A stretch of DNA of 64,000 bases from Acheta domesticus (Eukaryota; Arthropoda; Insecta; Orthoptera; Gryllidae): positions 54,306,827 through 54,370,826 of the forward strand of contig JAHLJT010003656.1 of the NCBI GenBank assembly GCA_031308135.1, in the 5' to 3' direction. Both the position numbers and the translations under genes were made by a program. This document shows positions 1 to 11,900 of this stretch, in pieces; the first letter of the stretch is position 1; the number at the start of each line of letters is the position of its first letter. Below the pieces are notes generated by a model. It saw only the letters and a list, made by a program, of their open reading frames with translations. It made no database searches and was not told the DNA's origin.

Positions 1-199
1 AATTAATACTAGCATAAATCTACGAATTTCTATACAGTACATGAATTTTTTTGAAAATATTTCATAAATTTTCCACAGCACTGAAATTCTACGAAAAAAT
101 GTACTGTAACAATATTTGAATACTTATCACATAAATGAAAGATATTTCTTTTATAAATTACTGTATATTATTTTCCTGAGTGAGTATATATAATATATA
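1..199. other. AT-rich sequence, nothing recognised
   Basis: Very AT-rich with short palindromic AT runs (for example tatataatatata near 186). No coding signal. Probably downstream intron or flank of DEK. Confidence 0.4.
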
Positions 200-1930
200 C
201 TGAGTAATACACATAGTATAGAGAAAGTTATATAATGCTCAATTTTGAGATTTCAATGGACCCACACATTTTGGGGTCCCCTCATAAAGTTTTAGAAAAA
301 ACACTTTCATCTATCTGTTGAACGAACAACAACAGCACTTAAACTGTGTACATTTTCAAAATTCCCATAAATGTACGTATTACTATAGTGAAAGTTACGT
401 AATGCTGTGCAGAAAAACGGCTGATTTTTGGCAGAAAAACTCTTATTACAGAACCGTAGTAACAAAAAAGTGGATAAATCCAGTTGTTAAATTTAAAAAA
501 AAAAAAAAAAAAAACACCTCTAACAAGTTGTGCAACCAGAATCCGCATTTTATGGCTCCTTCATACTGAAAAATCGATTGATGGCAACATCTGGCCATCC
601 ATCTGTGAACAACACTAGCAACGAAACCATTTTGCCTATTCTCTACAAAATTTTCCCCGATCGATCTGACTGATGTCACGGCCCCATGTATTTGAAATAT
701 TTTAATTTTAGGGGGTACTTTACGTGCACACCCTGGGACATTATCAAAATTTTCAAAAAAATGGTGCCAACAATTTGGACTAAATTTTGTTGTTGGATAG
801 TCTGAAGGTCACTGCAGAGAATGGTGCAGGTTTCATGTTCATTAAAATGCCTGATTTTGCAAAAACTAAAAAAAAAGTTTAAATATTTTGATCCCTTCCT
901 ACAACGAAAATTGTGAATATACAATTGTTTTTCTTAATGAAATATGCTCATCAAAAACAGATCTTCAAATAAGGTCATGTTGAATTTTTCCAAAATATGC
1001 GTATTTGTGTAGTAATCGGGTGTCAAAATTAGGCACCTGCTAAGAGAACAGGAACCTATTTTAGGATCCTAAAATACAGAGAATAAATAATGAAAATGTA
1101 TAGAAATGAATAGAAACTAATACAGGAAAAGTCTGTGCTATTGCGTCACCGCTAGTTTTCCAAAACAAATGCTCCCTAATCGATCTAGCCTCACTTGGAG
1201 CTCTGCAATTTTGGGAAACATCCATTAAATTTTGGGGGTACTTTACATGATGTAACTGAAAAATTTTCAAAAATTTATCAAAAACAGTTTTTTTTTTTTT
1301 TTTTTAAGAGCAAATGGCATAGGCCCAATTTTCTCTGTTTACTTTGAATTTTCAAAAATTGAGAAGTTTCAAACTTTTTCAGCATCTTCCAACAACTACA
1401 AATTTGACAATAGTGGATTTTGTTCAAATTAAATTTGTTCTCCGTTCTTTCCCAAAGCTCATGAACATTTTTTTAAAAATTTTAGTAGTTTTCCCACAAT
1501 AATGCAAGAAACCTGTGCAATATTAAAAAATACCCAAAACAAGAATTTTAAAAAGAGTTACAATTCTTTAAATGATTTCCTAAGAAGATTCTCCAAAACC
1601 CCAAATTTCACTGTAGAAAAAGCTTCAAATTTTGAATTTACAGATATGTTTATTAAAATGTTCCCAGAAATGCTCCGAATATTTCCACATAGGACAAGTT
1701 TTTTACTGTTCTATAACATTCTTGAAATCTTATATCAGTTCTACCATCATGCAAGCAAAAAATTGAGAAATTGTACATTTGGTGGCAAAAGATGGCAGCT
1801 GGGAAGAGGGTAAAGCAAAACCGAAATATTGGTCCAGACCAAAAAACTCAGAAAACTAACTAAGCGTGAGAAAATCATTCCGTAATGTGGCATTCTGTAG
1901 AACCACTAGTTTGACTTATGTAATCTTGAA
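200..1930 (+). repeat. Family 1 dispersed repeat, long copy
   Basis: This stretch matches 24,360-25,945 in order. Shared landmarks are an early GAAAGTTACGTAATGCTG, a middle GTGGATAAATCCAGTTG, CGATCGATCTGA, repeated CTCCAAATTTTTT-type lines, and a closing part with CATTCTGTAGAACCACTAGT. The copies share order but are diverged with many indels. There is no ORF, poly(A) tail or clear terminal repeat. A 20-nt A-run (about 494-513) and a T-run near 1,290 interrupt it. The repeat class is unknown. Confidence 0.65.
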
Positions 1931-4900
1931 ATTTAAAACAAAGTACCTCATATTGAAAAATGCATCTTGGGTGATGCACATTACTTCGGACCATCATTAA
2001 TGACATTGTGATATATGGTGTGAAAAGATCGATACATTTGATTTTGAAGGAGATTTTCATTCTTTTTCAGCACACGTGCATGGAAACGAGTACTTACCTT
2101 CACCATTTGTTGATTGGAAAATGTTACTTTGCGTACGATGTACCACAAAGATGTCAGGGCCTTACAAAACAATTGAGTACTGCAACGTTAACAAATCACT
2201 GGGGCAAAGTGAATTAATGTGGTTGCCACCTCTCATATTAAGAACGATCCCAAGATCATATACTTTTTTTTCACGAATTGATACAAAAAATGACGAATGC
2301 AATTCTTACAAAAGTGTCTTTAGGGTACTCATTTCAAAATGCCAGACTGCTCTCATCATCACCTCATCTGTCAACAATTCATTCATACACCAGGTTTATC
2401 TTCTGTATTAGCACTTATCACTTCGGAGTTTTCTTTAATCCATATACCTCAATTAGAATCTTAGTTATTTGCAGAGACTTTAGCTACTTCAAATTGAAGT
2501 TTCTCAAGAGATTAAGGCAAGCACAAGACTGACATTTGTGGAGGAAAGTTCATTAAAACCTGGTCTAACACAGTTTTATGAAACAACAAAATGTTCAACA
2601 TAAAATGTCAATGTTAGATTTTTACCTTGACATGGTGACTATTCATATAAGTAAATTCTAACTTGAATCACCCTTCCATAAAATGAAACGTGTAATACTC
2701 AATTGATTTTGTTTCTCTTAAGAATTCTATACAGATGAATCTGAACTGGAAGAGAAACTTTTGAAGAGAAACATGTATTTTTATATTGTGGTTCCTAAAT
2801 TATTAAATTTAATGATTAAAAATACTTTATCTTTCTCTGTCAGAACATAATAAAGTTAAAAAATGCTTTAATTAGAAAATAAGATATGATTATAATATCC
2901 TTGTTGCACTGCTGTCAATCTGTGACAACACGAGAAAAATTAAGTCTACTTTATTAGAAATATCCTTTAGAAAACCAAGAATGCTAGTATGTTGCCAACT
3001 GTATTCACCCTTGAATATAACAGCCCCTTGAATTTAAAACATATTTTGTTTTTCAGGGGTACTTAACACAACCCTACATATTTTCAAACTTTTCTCAAAA
3101 ACTGATCCAATTTTTTTCCTCCTACAACTATAATATTGAGGATGAAAGGTTTATTTTCTATGAGCAAAATGCCTTGAATTACACAACACCAACATTTTGA
3201 TTAAAACTTCTGAATTTTTTTGAACTAATATTTTCTTTTTCAACCCTTGTGCCTGATTATTTACTTTTACTTACTACAATTTCCGCAAATTATTGTGTTC
3301 GTGAAAACAACAGCATGCAAACAAACAAACTCTTAAGAAGGTTTTAAGTGTGCACAAGCTAAAAACATTGTTTTTCATATATGCTCAAATATTTTTTCCA
3401 TAACATTTATCTAGTCTCATTTCAAATAGGTTTGAAAAATGAAGAAGTCAGAAAATTGAAGTTTTGTTTAAAATTTCAAATCATATCTAAAATATCTACA
3501 ATACTACATCAAAATGTAAGTCATTTATTCATTGATGCTCTCTTTATAAAAAGAATTTATGAGTATGTTGTTCCATAAGGCTATTAGTTTACTTGGTGAA
3601 TTTTAAGAAAATGTTTATTTGCTATTATAAGAACTAAAACATTTAAACAGATAAGACATGAGATTCCTGTCACACCTTCTGTTGAACACCATTCACTTGA
3701 CAAGACTTTGTGATGAAAACACTGATTGTTGTGCATAGATTTGGCAAGAATTTATTTAAACACATCTTGTGATGTTAGGAAACGGATATAATGAACTAGC
3801 ATGCAAGCAGTTTGACGAGTTTTGCAAGAGATGTATGAAATCGTATTTAAGTTGAAAAAAAAATTACAAAATTTTTATCTTAAAAAATGAATTTTTTTTT
3901 AACAATTAAAAAATAAACTCTCATAAACAATACAAGCAAGTCTATGCTCTTCTGTAGTTTCTACAACACCAAAATAAATTTAAATATATAATGAAACTGC
4001 ATTTATATGTTTTTCATATTTATACATTGTTTCCTGCAAGTCTAAATTATTTCAGACATGCATTTTGTTTTTATCTGTTTCAGTCACATATGTTCAAAAT
4101 GAAAGTCCAAGACCGCGTCATGTCCAAACGATAACATAGATAACCAATAAATGAGAACATTTATGTTATCGTAGAGGAGGCGAAAGAATTTTTCCGTTGA
4201 ATTCAGTATTCAGGTTTAATTTTGTCCCTAAACAGTACTTTTCAACTCTCCGTTTTTAAATTTTGGACAAAACTACTGACTGAAAAAATTGAAGTACTAG
4301 TGTTGTCCCATGTGGCATTGCATAATGTATACGAACATTGCGTAGTAAAAATTCAGCACATTTAAAGGAAATATTGAAATTTCAAGGTAATTAAAGATTT
4401 ATAGTTATGTTAAAAATGAGCTGAACAAAGTACAAATATCAGTTTTATTTTTGCCACCACACATGCCAATGCCTGACCCACAAGTCTTGTAAGTAACATG
4501 TAATGTACATTGGCTTCTGGATCAATGACCAGTAATAAGTAATGTATTTTAGCTTCTTAATCAATGACCTGTAACAAGTGCTATACTTTAGCTTCATCCT
4601 CAATCAGGTTTTGATCCAGTTTCCTAATCCATTGTGCAAATTGTTGAGGTGGCCCCTTGTTTCACTTCTGAACATAAATATAGCTTCACTATGCACACAT
4701 TTTGTTGAGCTCACCTTTTGCTAGTAGTGGTAGGAGTACAGCTGGGGGTGTATTACTATTCAGTTAGCAATACAAAAAACTTAAATCTGCAGCTTAATTA
4801 TCGAAGCAAATAAGATTTCTGTGATTCTGGAGTAAAAATGTCTACATTTCAAAAGTTGCGAACTCCTTTTTTGAAACTTACATTCATCATTCAACTATTT

Positions 4901-7900
4901 ATAGTTAAAATGTTAGAAAAAGATTTCCTCAGAAAACCTGCGCAGATGGTACTTCTCCCCATACCTCACATATAGTTTTAACTTTCCTTTGACTAAATAA
5001 ATCAAAAGTTGAGTCTGTAGAAGTTCCTGCAAACAGGTCCAACTGTGGAGCATGCCAATATAAAAATATTGAGTTTCTGGCTTGCCCTTAATATTGAATT
5101 TCAGTTACTCATTTTTCTCCCATGTTTTCTCTCTTCAGCTTCCGGAAAACCTTACAAGCGATACCTTACTGTATTGTAAAGAAATTGTTTATGCAAAAAG
5201 ACACCCACATTCAAAAAATGTTGCAATTCAACCATTCACAACTGGCCAAGTCATAAACAAATACAATAGAAGAAATCATGGCAAGAACACAGCAACTAAG
5301 ATTAAAAGATAGATTTAACAACTTTTCTGAAAGATGTTCTTAAAAAAATTAAATACTTTTTCAACTTTTTAAATATTCCCTAGGAAATTAGCATCCAAAC
5401 CTAAAATTAACTTCAAGATGAGCTGTTGCAGAGAACAACCATGTATAATCCTGAAATATCTGATGTAAAAAACTTCCCATCGTCTTTCAATGCACACTCG
5501 AAACAAGAAAAAGTTTTCTCAATGCAAATGAATCAACACGTAAGCACTGTCCTCAGTCTCCAATGTAATTACCTAGGTATTTCTTCTGATAGAAGATTTC
5601 TGCTAGTGTCTTTCACTTTGCCTAAACAAGATTACGTTAAATTTTACACATTTTCATACTGTTCCAGTTCATTGACCTTGCATTTATGACATGGTTTGGC
5701 GACAATACAATTTTTTTGTCTGGTTCACTACCCTCTATGTTAGAACCCAGTTTACCCTCTATGAAGCCAGTTTCTTAAATTCTATAAATGTCACTAGAGT
5801 TTCAAGGAAGGTTGGGGAGACTCTTGCACTCTTGCTCTCCAGGAACTGCCCCACAGAGTGAAATTTATTGCCACACTGCTGCTTCCCTCTCGCCATTTTC
5901 TTTTCGACCCTGCTAAAAAGTGCAATCTTATAAGTCCCTTTAGGTATCCCTAACTCATTTCCTTCCAATATTTGTTACTTGCCTCTTGGTCAAGTTATCA
6001 TTGGATTTGCTACGTAACATCAAAGTGACTACAGTTGACAAAGGCTTAGCTCAGCCCAATAAAAAGCACAGAGCAGCCCTAACAGCCATAAGGATTAAGC
6101 ACACAACACGACTTGCTGACAGTAGCAAACAAAAGGTTGAGAAAACGCCCTGAAAATTCCAAACAAAATTCGCTCCATTCATTTGAAATAACTGATTTTA
6201 GAAATTGGCAGAAATTAGAAACAGCTCTCCTGTGAATGAGAATGTCTACGTTGCATTACATTTTGTAACTTTTTGCAAAGTTATGATTTTTTACCATTTG
6301 TATTAGATACAAAAATACTGATTATTACAGAATAGATAAAAACCCATTTTAATGTATAAAGATAAGATAAAATAAAATAAATAACCCATAAGATAAAAAC
6401 CCATTTCTATATATGAACCAAAAAATCAACATGGTAGTGAACGAAATTCAGTCGCACCCTCCAGGGTTAAAAAAGTGTCGTTTCGGAATGCAAAATAAGG
6501 AACCCATTAATTATCAACAAAAATTTTAAGCTTTACACTAGGTCATTTCAAATCCAACAATCCGACAACAGTCAGATATTCAAAGTTAAATAGTACTGGC
6601 TGTGAAATAATCCATATACCATCTACAATGTGTGTCTCAAATTTTTTTAAACTTGCTATGCTGCCTCCCATCACTTCGTAAATAGCAATCTACCTAGGAT
6701 GTTAATTCTGTACCTGACTTTTCAGTTTTACATCTTAATTTTCCATATTCATAGCATCGTAACACATTTCAGTGGCTAAAGTACTTTTGTCAAGGTGTGG
6801 AAACATGCCTGAATGAAATAGTTGCCTCTTACCCTAGACCTGCTGCACACTACTACTATAGTAGCCCAGACACCAAAAGAAAGTGTTTAATTGTTTGTGT
6901 ATAATATAATTGATTGTGATAAATTGGCATTTTCGTGCCTCAATGAATCAAGTTACTATCTTGTTGCTTGGAACTCATTTCTAACATAACTAGTTTTCCT
7001 GATAACAAAAGACGCATCATGGCACACTCGAATTGCTAACAATTTTTAATTTGTTCAAGCCTATACAAAGCTGATCTCCAAGTTTATAATTAAAAACACC
7101 TTGGCGCAATACTAAAGCAATTTGGCACCAGAGAACTAAAGAAGTTTTAGTGAATCGCAGGAATTTTATGACACACCAACAAAATGCACATATGAGGATC
7201 AATTGCCTTCAATAGTTATCCAATGTGAACTGCTGACCGAAAGAAATAACATTCCAATAAACTGTACCATGCTGTTTTCCTGAGTAACATGCACCAGTAA
7301 ATGTACTGCTGTCGAAAAGTTTCCGGACAAGGGAACAGGTCGAGAAATTTCTCAATAAAACACTGATTATTTTGGAAAAATGGGAAGCTTCGTTTATTTA
7401 ACAACTTTTAAAAAGACAATAAACGTAACAAACAACGGTAATGTCATACATTTTCTAATTCTGAAACAAAAATATCACTGTTTTTTAACTTGAAGCTTAA
7501 ATGTCCTTTTTTTAAAAAAAAAAAAAGTAACAAACCCTTTGGCTGAAAGGACATTTGACCAATCGGGACATCCTTTCTATGAATTCTTCCAAAACTGCAA
7601 ATAGCATTTCATTTTACACAAAAATAAAGTTTTAGAGTTCCGAACTAAGGATATCAGTAACCTCCTAGCAAAAAAATTGTGTATGTAGTTTCAGAGACCT
7701 TACAGCAAAAACAAAACTTTAGTATGTTTTTAAAACAACTATGAATACAATTAGGTTTGACTTGCTGTTCAAAAATTGGTCTTTAAAACATTTAAAATTT
7801 AATTTTAAGCTAAGTCCAGAAACTTTTCGACTGTAGTGAATCAATATTAATACAGGCAGATTGGACAATTTAAACAATCACATTAAATTCATTTATAAAA

Positions 7901-8768
7901 TTTTCAGTGATTTTTTCTTAAACTTATAATGAAAATCAGGCTAGCAACTTCAACAAGAAAGCAATTGATTTGTTGCCTTTTGCTAGAACAGAAGCCAATT
8001 ATTTGGCCTTTTAAATTTTAAGAGCTTCCTTCAGTTTTCCAGGTTTGAGAACACAAAATACCTAGGCTCTACATCACATTCTCACACACAACAGTTCCAA
8101 AACTTCTCACCTCTCAAGGGTTTGAAACCAAGCTCAACTGACAAAAATAGAAACTGTTTAAAATGATTTAATGTTTTTGCATTGTTTTATAGTAATGTTA
8201 TTCTTATTTAAACGTATTAACATTCAGTCCATATTGAAAATTATTCTGATCTTCAGTAAAATAGCAGTGAAAGATTTTCCAAAAAAATTAAAATACTAGT
8301 TAAAAAAATTTTTGTGCAGATAATTTTGCAAACAGGAATCAACCTCCTGTACGAAGAGTTAATCCTCTTTTCTATTCTGCTGACTTCCTAGAGGAGTTTC
8401 AAAATCTAATACTAAAACCTCTACCTGTAGTGACATGGTGATTCAAAAATATTTAGTGTTACTAAAAACTAAAAAAAACCCTCTCAGGGTTACTAAAAAG
8501 ATTAAAATACTTGTATTCTAAACTAAATGCAATTGATAGTGGAGTGACAATATGGCAAAGTAACAGGACAAAATTCTTGTAACAATACAGAAACAAGCAC
8601 TTAATAGCATATCCAAAGTTAACCTAAATATGTGAAATAAAATGTGACAATCCAAGAGACAGTCAGCAAATCTATGGTAATAGTACAAATGTCTTGAATG
8701 ACGCAGTCTAAAACAGTTCACTAGTTTTTCACCAGCCATTCTCACGAATTTACTGCGATGACACTTAC
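1931..8768. other. AT-rich non-coding, presumed last DEK intron
   Basis: 6.8 kb lying 3' of DEK exon 7. A short family 1 fragment is visible at about 3,020-3,160 (CTCAAAAACTGATCCAA-type line) and a tandem repeat at 4,490-4,610. A plus-strand open stretch at 5,139-5,309 follows a good acceptor-like CTCTCTTCAG, but its translation (LPENLTSDTLLYCKEIVYA...) is not recognised and it has no partner exon. No DEK_C coding exon was seen. Confidence 0.5.
4490..4612. repeat. Tandem repeat, about 3 x 40 bp
   Basis: Three imperfect units in a row, each with AAGTAATGTA followed by TTAGCTTCTTAATCAATGAC or a variant. The third copy is more diverged and ends CCTCAATCAGG. It lies in presumed DEK intron sequence. 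Confidence 0.65.
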
Positions 8769-8954
8769 TGTAGGAGGTGCCTTCAATTTTTTTGTTGACG
8801 GTTCATCTGCAGAAGATTCTTCATCACTTTTGGCTTTTTTCTTTGATGACTGTTTCTTTTCTGCTTTCTTAGTAGCTGGTTTAGGCTTTTTAGCAGCCTG
8901 CTTCTTGTTGTTCTTCCCCGCTCGCCCACCCTTTTTGCTTTTAGACGAAGTTTC
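8769..8954 (-). CDS. DEK: DEK exon 7, Lys-rich linker before DEK_C
   Basis: 186 nt, phase 0 at both ends. 62 residues of Lys/Ala/Ser-rich sequence ending SADEPSTKKLKAPPT, where the family continues with DEELK and the DEK_C domain. The donor is ACA|GTAAGT at 8768. If the donor is not used, the frame reads VSVIAVNS and then stops, so a short isoform lacking DEK_C is conceivable. The next exon was sought on the minus strand down to position 1 and not found. Confidence 0.88.
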
Positions 8955-11900
8955 CTGAAGAAAAATGAAACATATAAAAATATATTTATTTCTAGAAAAT
9001 GAAATAAATCTTAAAATAATTAATCTTCATTCAAATGCTAAAAATTTCATTCACAAAATTACTACAGTAAACCCTCATTAATGCGAATTCCAAGGGACCG
9101 AAATAATCTGAGTTTGTAAAACTTTTATATCAAATTAATTTGTCAATATATGATTGTTAATAAAGCTTATCCAATTTTTTATGACAATCCTTTATTATTC
9201 ACCATTTACACAACATTTCATAACGTGTTTTGTTATATTATCAGGTTCCTTCTCCTTGTGACGACAGTATCTGTCAGCATTATGTCCCCACCACAGTCAT
9301 TACGAAACATTGGGTAAATGGTGAATAATAAAGGATTATCATAATGAAAATTGGATAAGTTTTATTAACAATTGAGTTTGTGTTATCGGATTACTACAAA
9401 TGACTTGTTTGACTGCAATTCCTTGTTGGACCCCAAGTTTTGTTCTTGTTACAGCAAAATTTTAGTTTGTACTGTAGTTCCAACATTACAGCAAAGAAGG
9501 CTTAAAGGGATACTTAAAGAGATACAAAATTAGTTAGTTATATTTATAACTGACCAAATCCATAAACTGAAGGGGAAGAAATTTTAAGAAAAATAGAGGA
9601 AGGAAAACAAACGAAAAGGAAAAGAAAGAAAGAGAGAGAGAGAGAAACAAAAGAAACAAGAAAGAAATAACAGAACATGAAATCTAAAGAGAAAATGATC
9701 TCACTAAATTATAACTTACTTCAGAATCATCACTACTCTCTTCATCCTTTGCATCATCTTCATTTTCAGAGTCTTTTGCATCTTCAACGGAATCATTTTC
9801 TTTATCATCTTTCTCCTTTTTACCATCATCTGAAACATTATCGTCATCCTCTTCTGCATCCTTTTTATCTGCCTTATCTTTTTCATCATCCTCATCATCA
9901 GAAGACGCTTCCTTTAAATTAACACGTTTCTTTTTACCCCGGCGTGATGATTTTCTTTCCTCTTCATCATCAGACCTGTTAAAAAAGAATAAACCAATTC
10001 ACTTAAAATATTAACAATTATGTACATTTTAATCCTTTCTTTATTACAAGATGTAATTTTCTACCATAATATTGATAATTTATCTAGGGATTTTGCAGTC
10101 AGAAGCACGCTTAAAAATACGTGAGTGTCTTTTGTTTCCTTGTTGGCATATGAACCTCAGAAGTGTTGTAGGTCCTAGATTTTCAGGTAATGGAAAGTTT
10201 ACATTAATGCCATATTTTGAAATTATAAACTGTTATGTCCAATTCTGGAAAAAGGCATGAAGGTTTCTTTCCCGATTAAATCAGAAAGTGATGTCACAAG
10301 AGGAAGACAATGACTTATTGTTCTGTAGACAGAAACCTCTCTATATTTTTTTAAAAGAAATACAGGCCTGGAAAAATGTCTTAAGACTTCAGACACCAAT
10401 TGTCTTATTTCACCAATACTCCAATTGTTTCGATTTACGCCCATGCAACTACAGTAAAACCCCTTTATAAGAGACACCTGGGGGAATGGAATTTTGTCTC
10501 TTACAAGTGGGAAATGCATTTTTGACTTGTTTAATGAGGTGTTACCATATTTTTAGTAGATTAGTATGATTTATACACTTATTTTAAACTTGAGGAAACA
10601 TAAATTAATTGATACCAGAGCCCATTTAACCAGATCTATTGAGTGAACTTTATGACACTTAAAGCACATGTGCTCATATGTGAACAAACCGCCTCTACTG
10701 TAAATATTGACATGAGAGTTATAAAAAAGTTACATTTGTGTAATTTTTGAGAAAACAAATGAATAGAGCAAAATGATGTTAAGAGTCTTATAAAGTACCT
10801 TTATAACATCATATCAAAAGTTTAAAGAAAAAATTTGGAGCTGTTTTTGGGAAAATCTTGTTTTTGTAAATGTTTATTACTTCACTCGATATTATGTGAA
10901 AACATTTTTTTTAGTACACAACATTAATGAAAGTCTTAATTATAGAGAAAAAATTTTATTTCTAGAAAAAATTTCTATCTTTAATTTTGTAGCTATAGAA
11001 AAACACTGAAAAAACTGCAAACTTTTTCAATTTTCGAAAATTTAGAGTTAACAGTGAAAATCCTAACAATGTCACCACTGTAAGTGAATTTCACTCTATT
11101 CTTACAAGAAATTTAAAGAAAAAAATTGGAGCTATTTTTGGGGGAATTTTGAAAATGCCCCACGGGCTTCATGTACAGTACCCACAAAAATTTGTTTTTC
11201 AACACAGCAGAGTTCCGAGCGGAAACAGATTGATCGCGGAATATTCATTTTGGAAAAAAATGTACGAATAGTTTTGGCGCTAGGGTTATTCACGGACGGA
11301 CAAAGGGAAGTTTTGAAAGAAAAAAACAAACCGTTTTCGGTATCAGAGGACCCCAAAACATGCATTCTTTTAAAAACTCGAAGTCGATTTTCTGCAGCAT
11401 TACATTACTTTATCTATATTACGTATATATGTACGTATACTAGAACGTAACAATTGGAAACACTGGTCAAAACACTAAAAGCAAAATACTGTGATTTATT
11501 CAACTCTGCCTCTGACAGATATCAGCTGCTGACGGTTTCATCCAATCAGGAGCTTGGTAATCACCATCGTGTCGTCACTTGAGACACAGAAGCTTCCGAT
11601 TGGATGAAACCGTAACAGCTGATACCTTCTAGAGGCACGGTTACAAAAGTCGCACTATAGGAGTCTTCCTTGCCAAGAGACACGAAGCTTATTGAATGAG
11701 CTTTCTTCACGAGAACTTCGCACACCTCCCCCGCGGGCATTGGTGTTCCGAACCCCTGCCCCAGCCTATTTTAAGCACGTGTCCCAATCCTTACCATGCT
11801 GAGGAATTTCCTGAGTCACCTGGAGGAAAATTTCGCATTTTGTCTCTTACAAGCGAGGCGCATGGCGAAACGCATGGCGGGGAATAAAATCTTGTCCACT

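Noticed and set aside
2092..2155. Candidate DEK_C exon on the minus strand (ALTSLWYIVRKVTF, then a GTAAGT donor)
   Set aside because: It needs a weak GTAAG acceptor and lacks the conserved DEEL, TMK and later family residues; an upstream stop blocks the better CAG acceptor.
5139..5309. Plus-strand open stretch after CTCTCTTCAG, possibly a terminal exon
   Set aside because: No family was recognised and no partner exon lies upstream, so it was only mentioned within the intron entry.
8758..8958. Plus-strand ORF rich in Phe/Leu over DEK exon 7
   Set aside because: It is the antisense shadow of the Lys/Glu-rich DEK exon.
9677..9922. His/Leu-rich ORF and Met/Lys-rich ORF over DEK exon 6
   Set aside because: Other-frame shadows produced by GAT/GAA/AAG-type codons.
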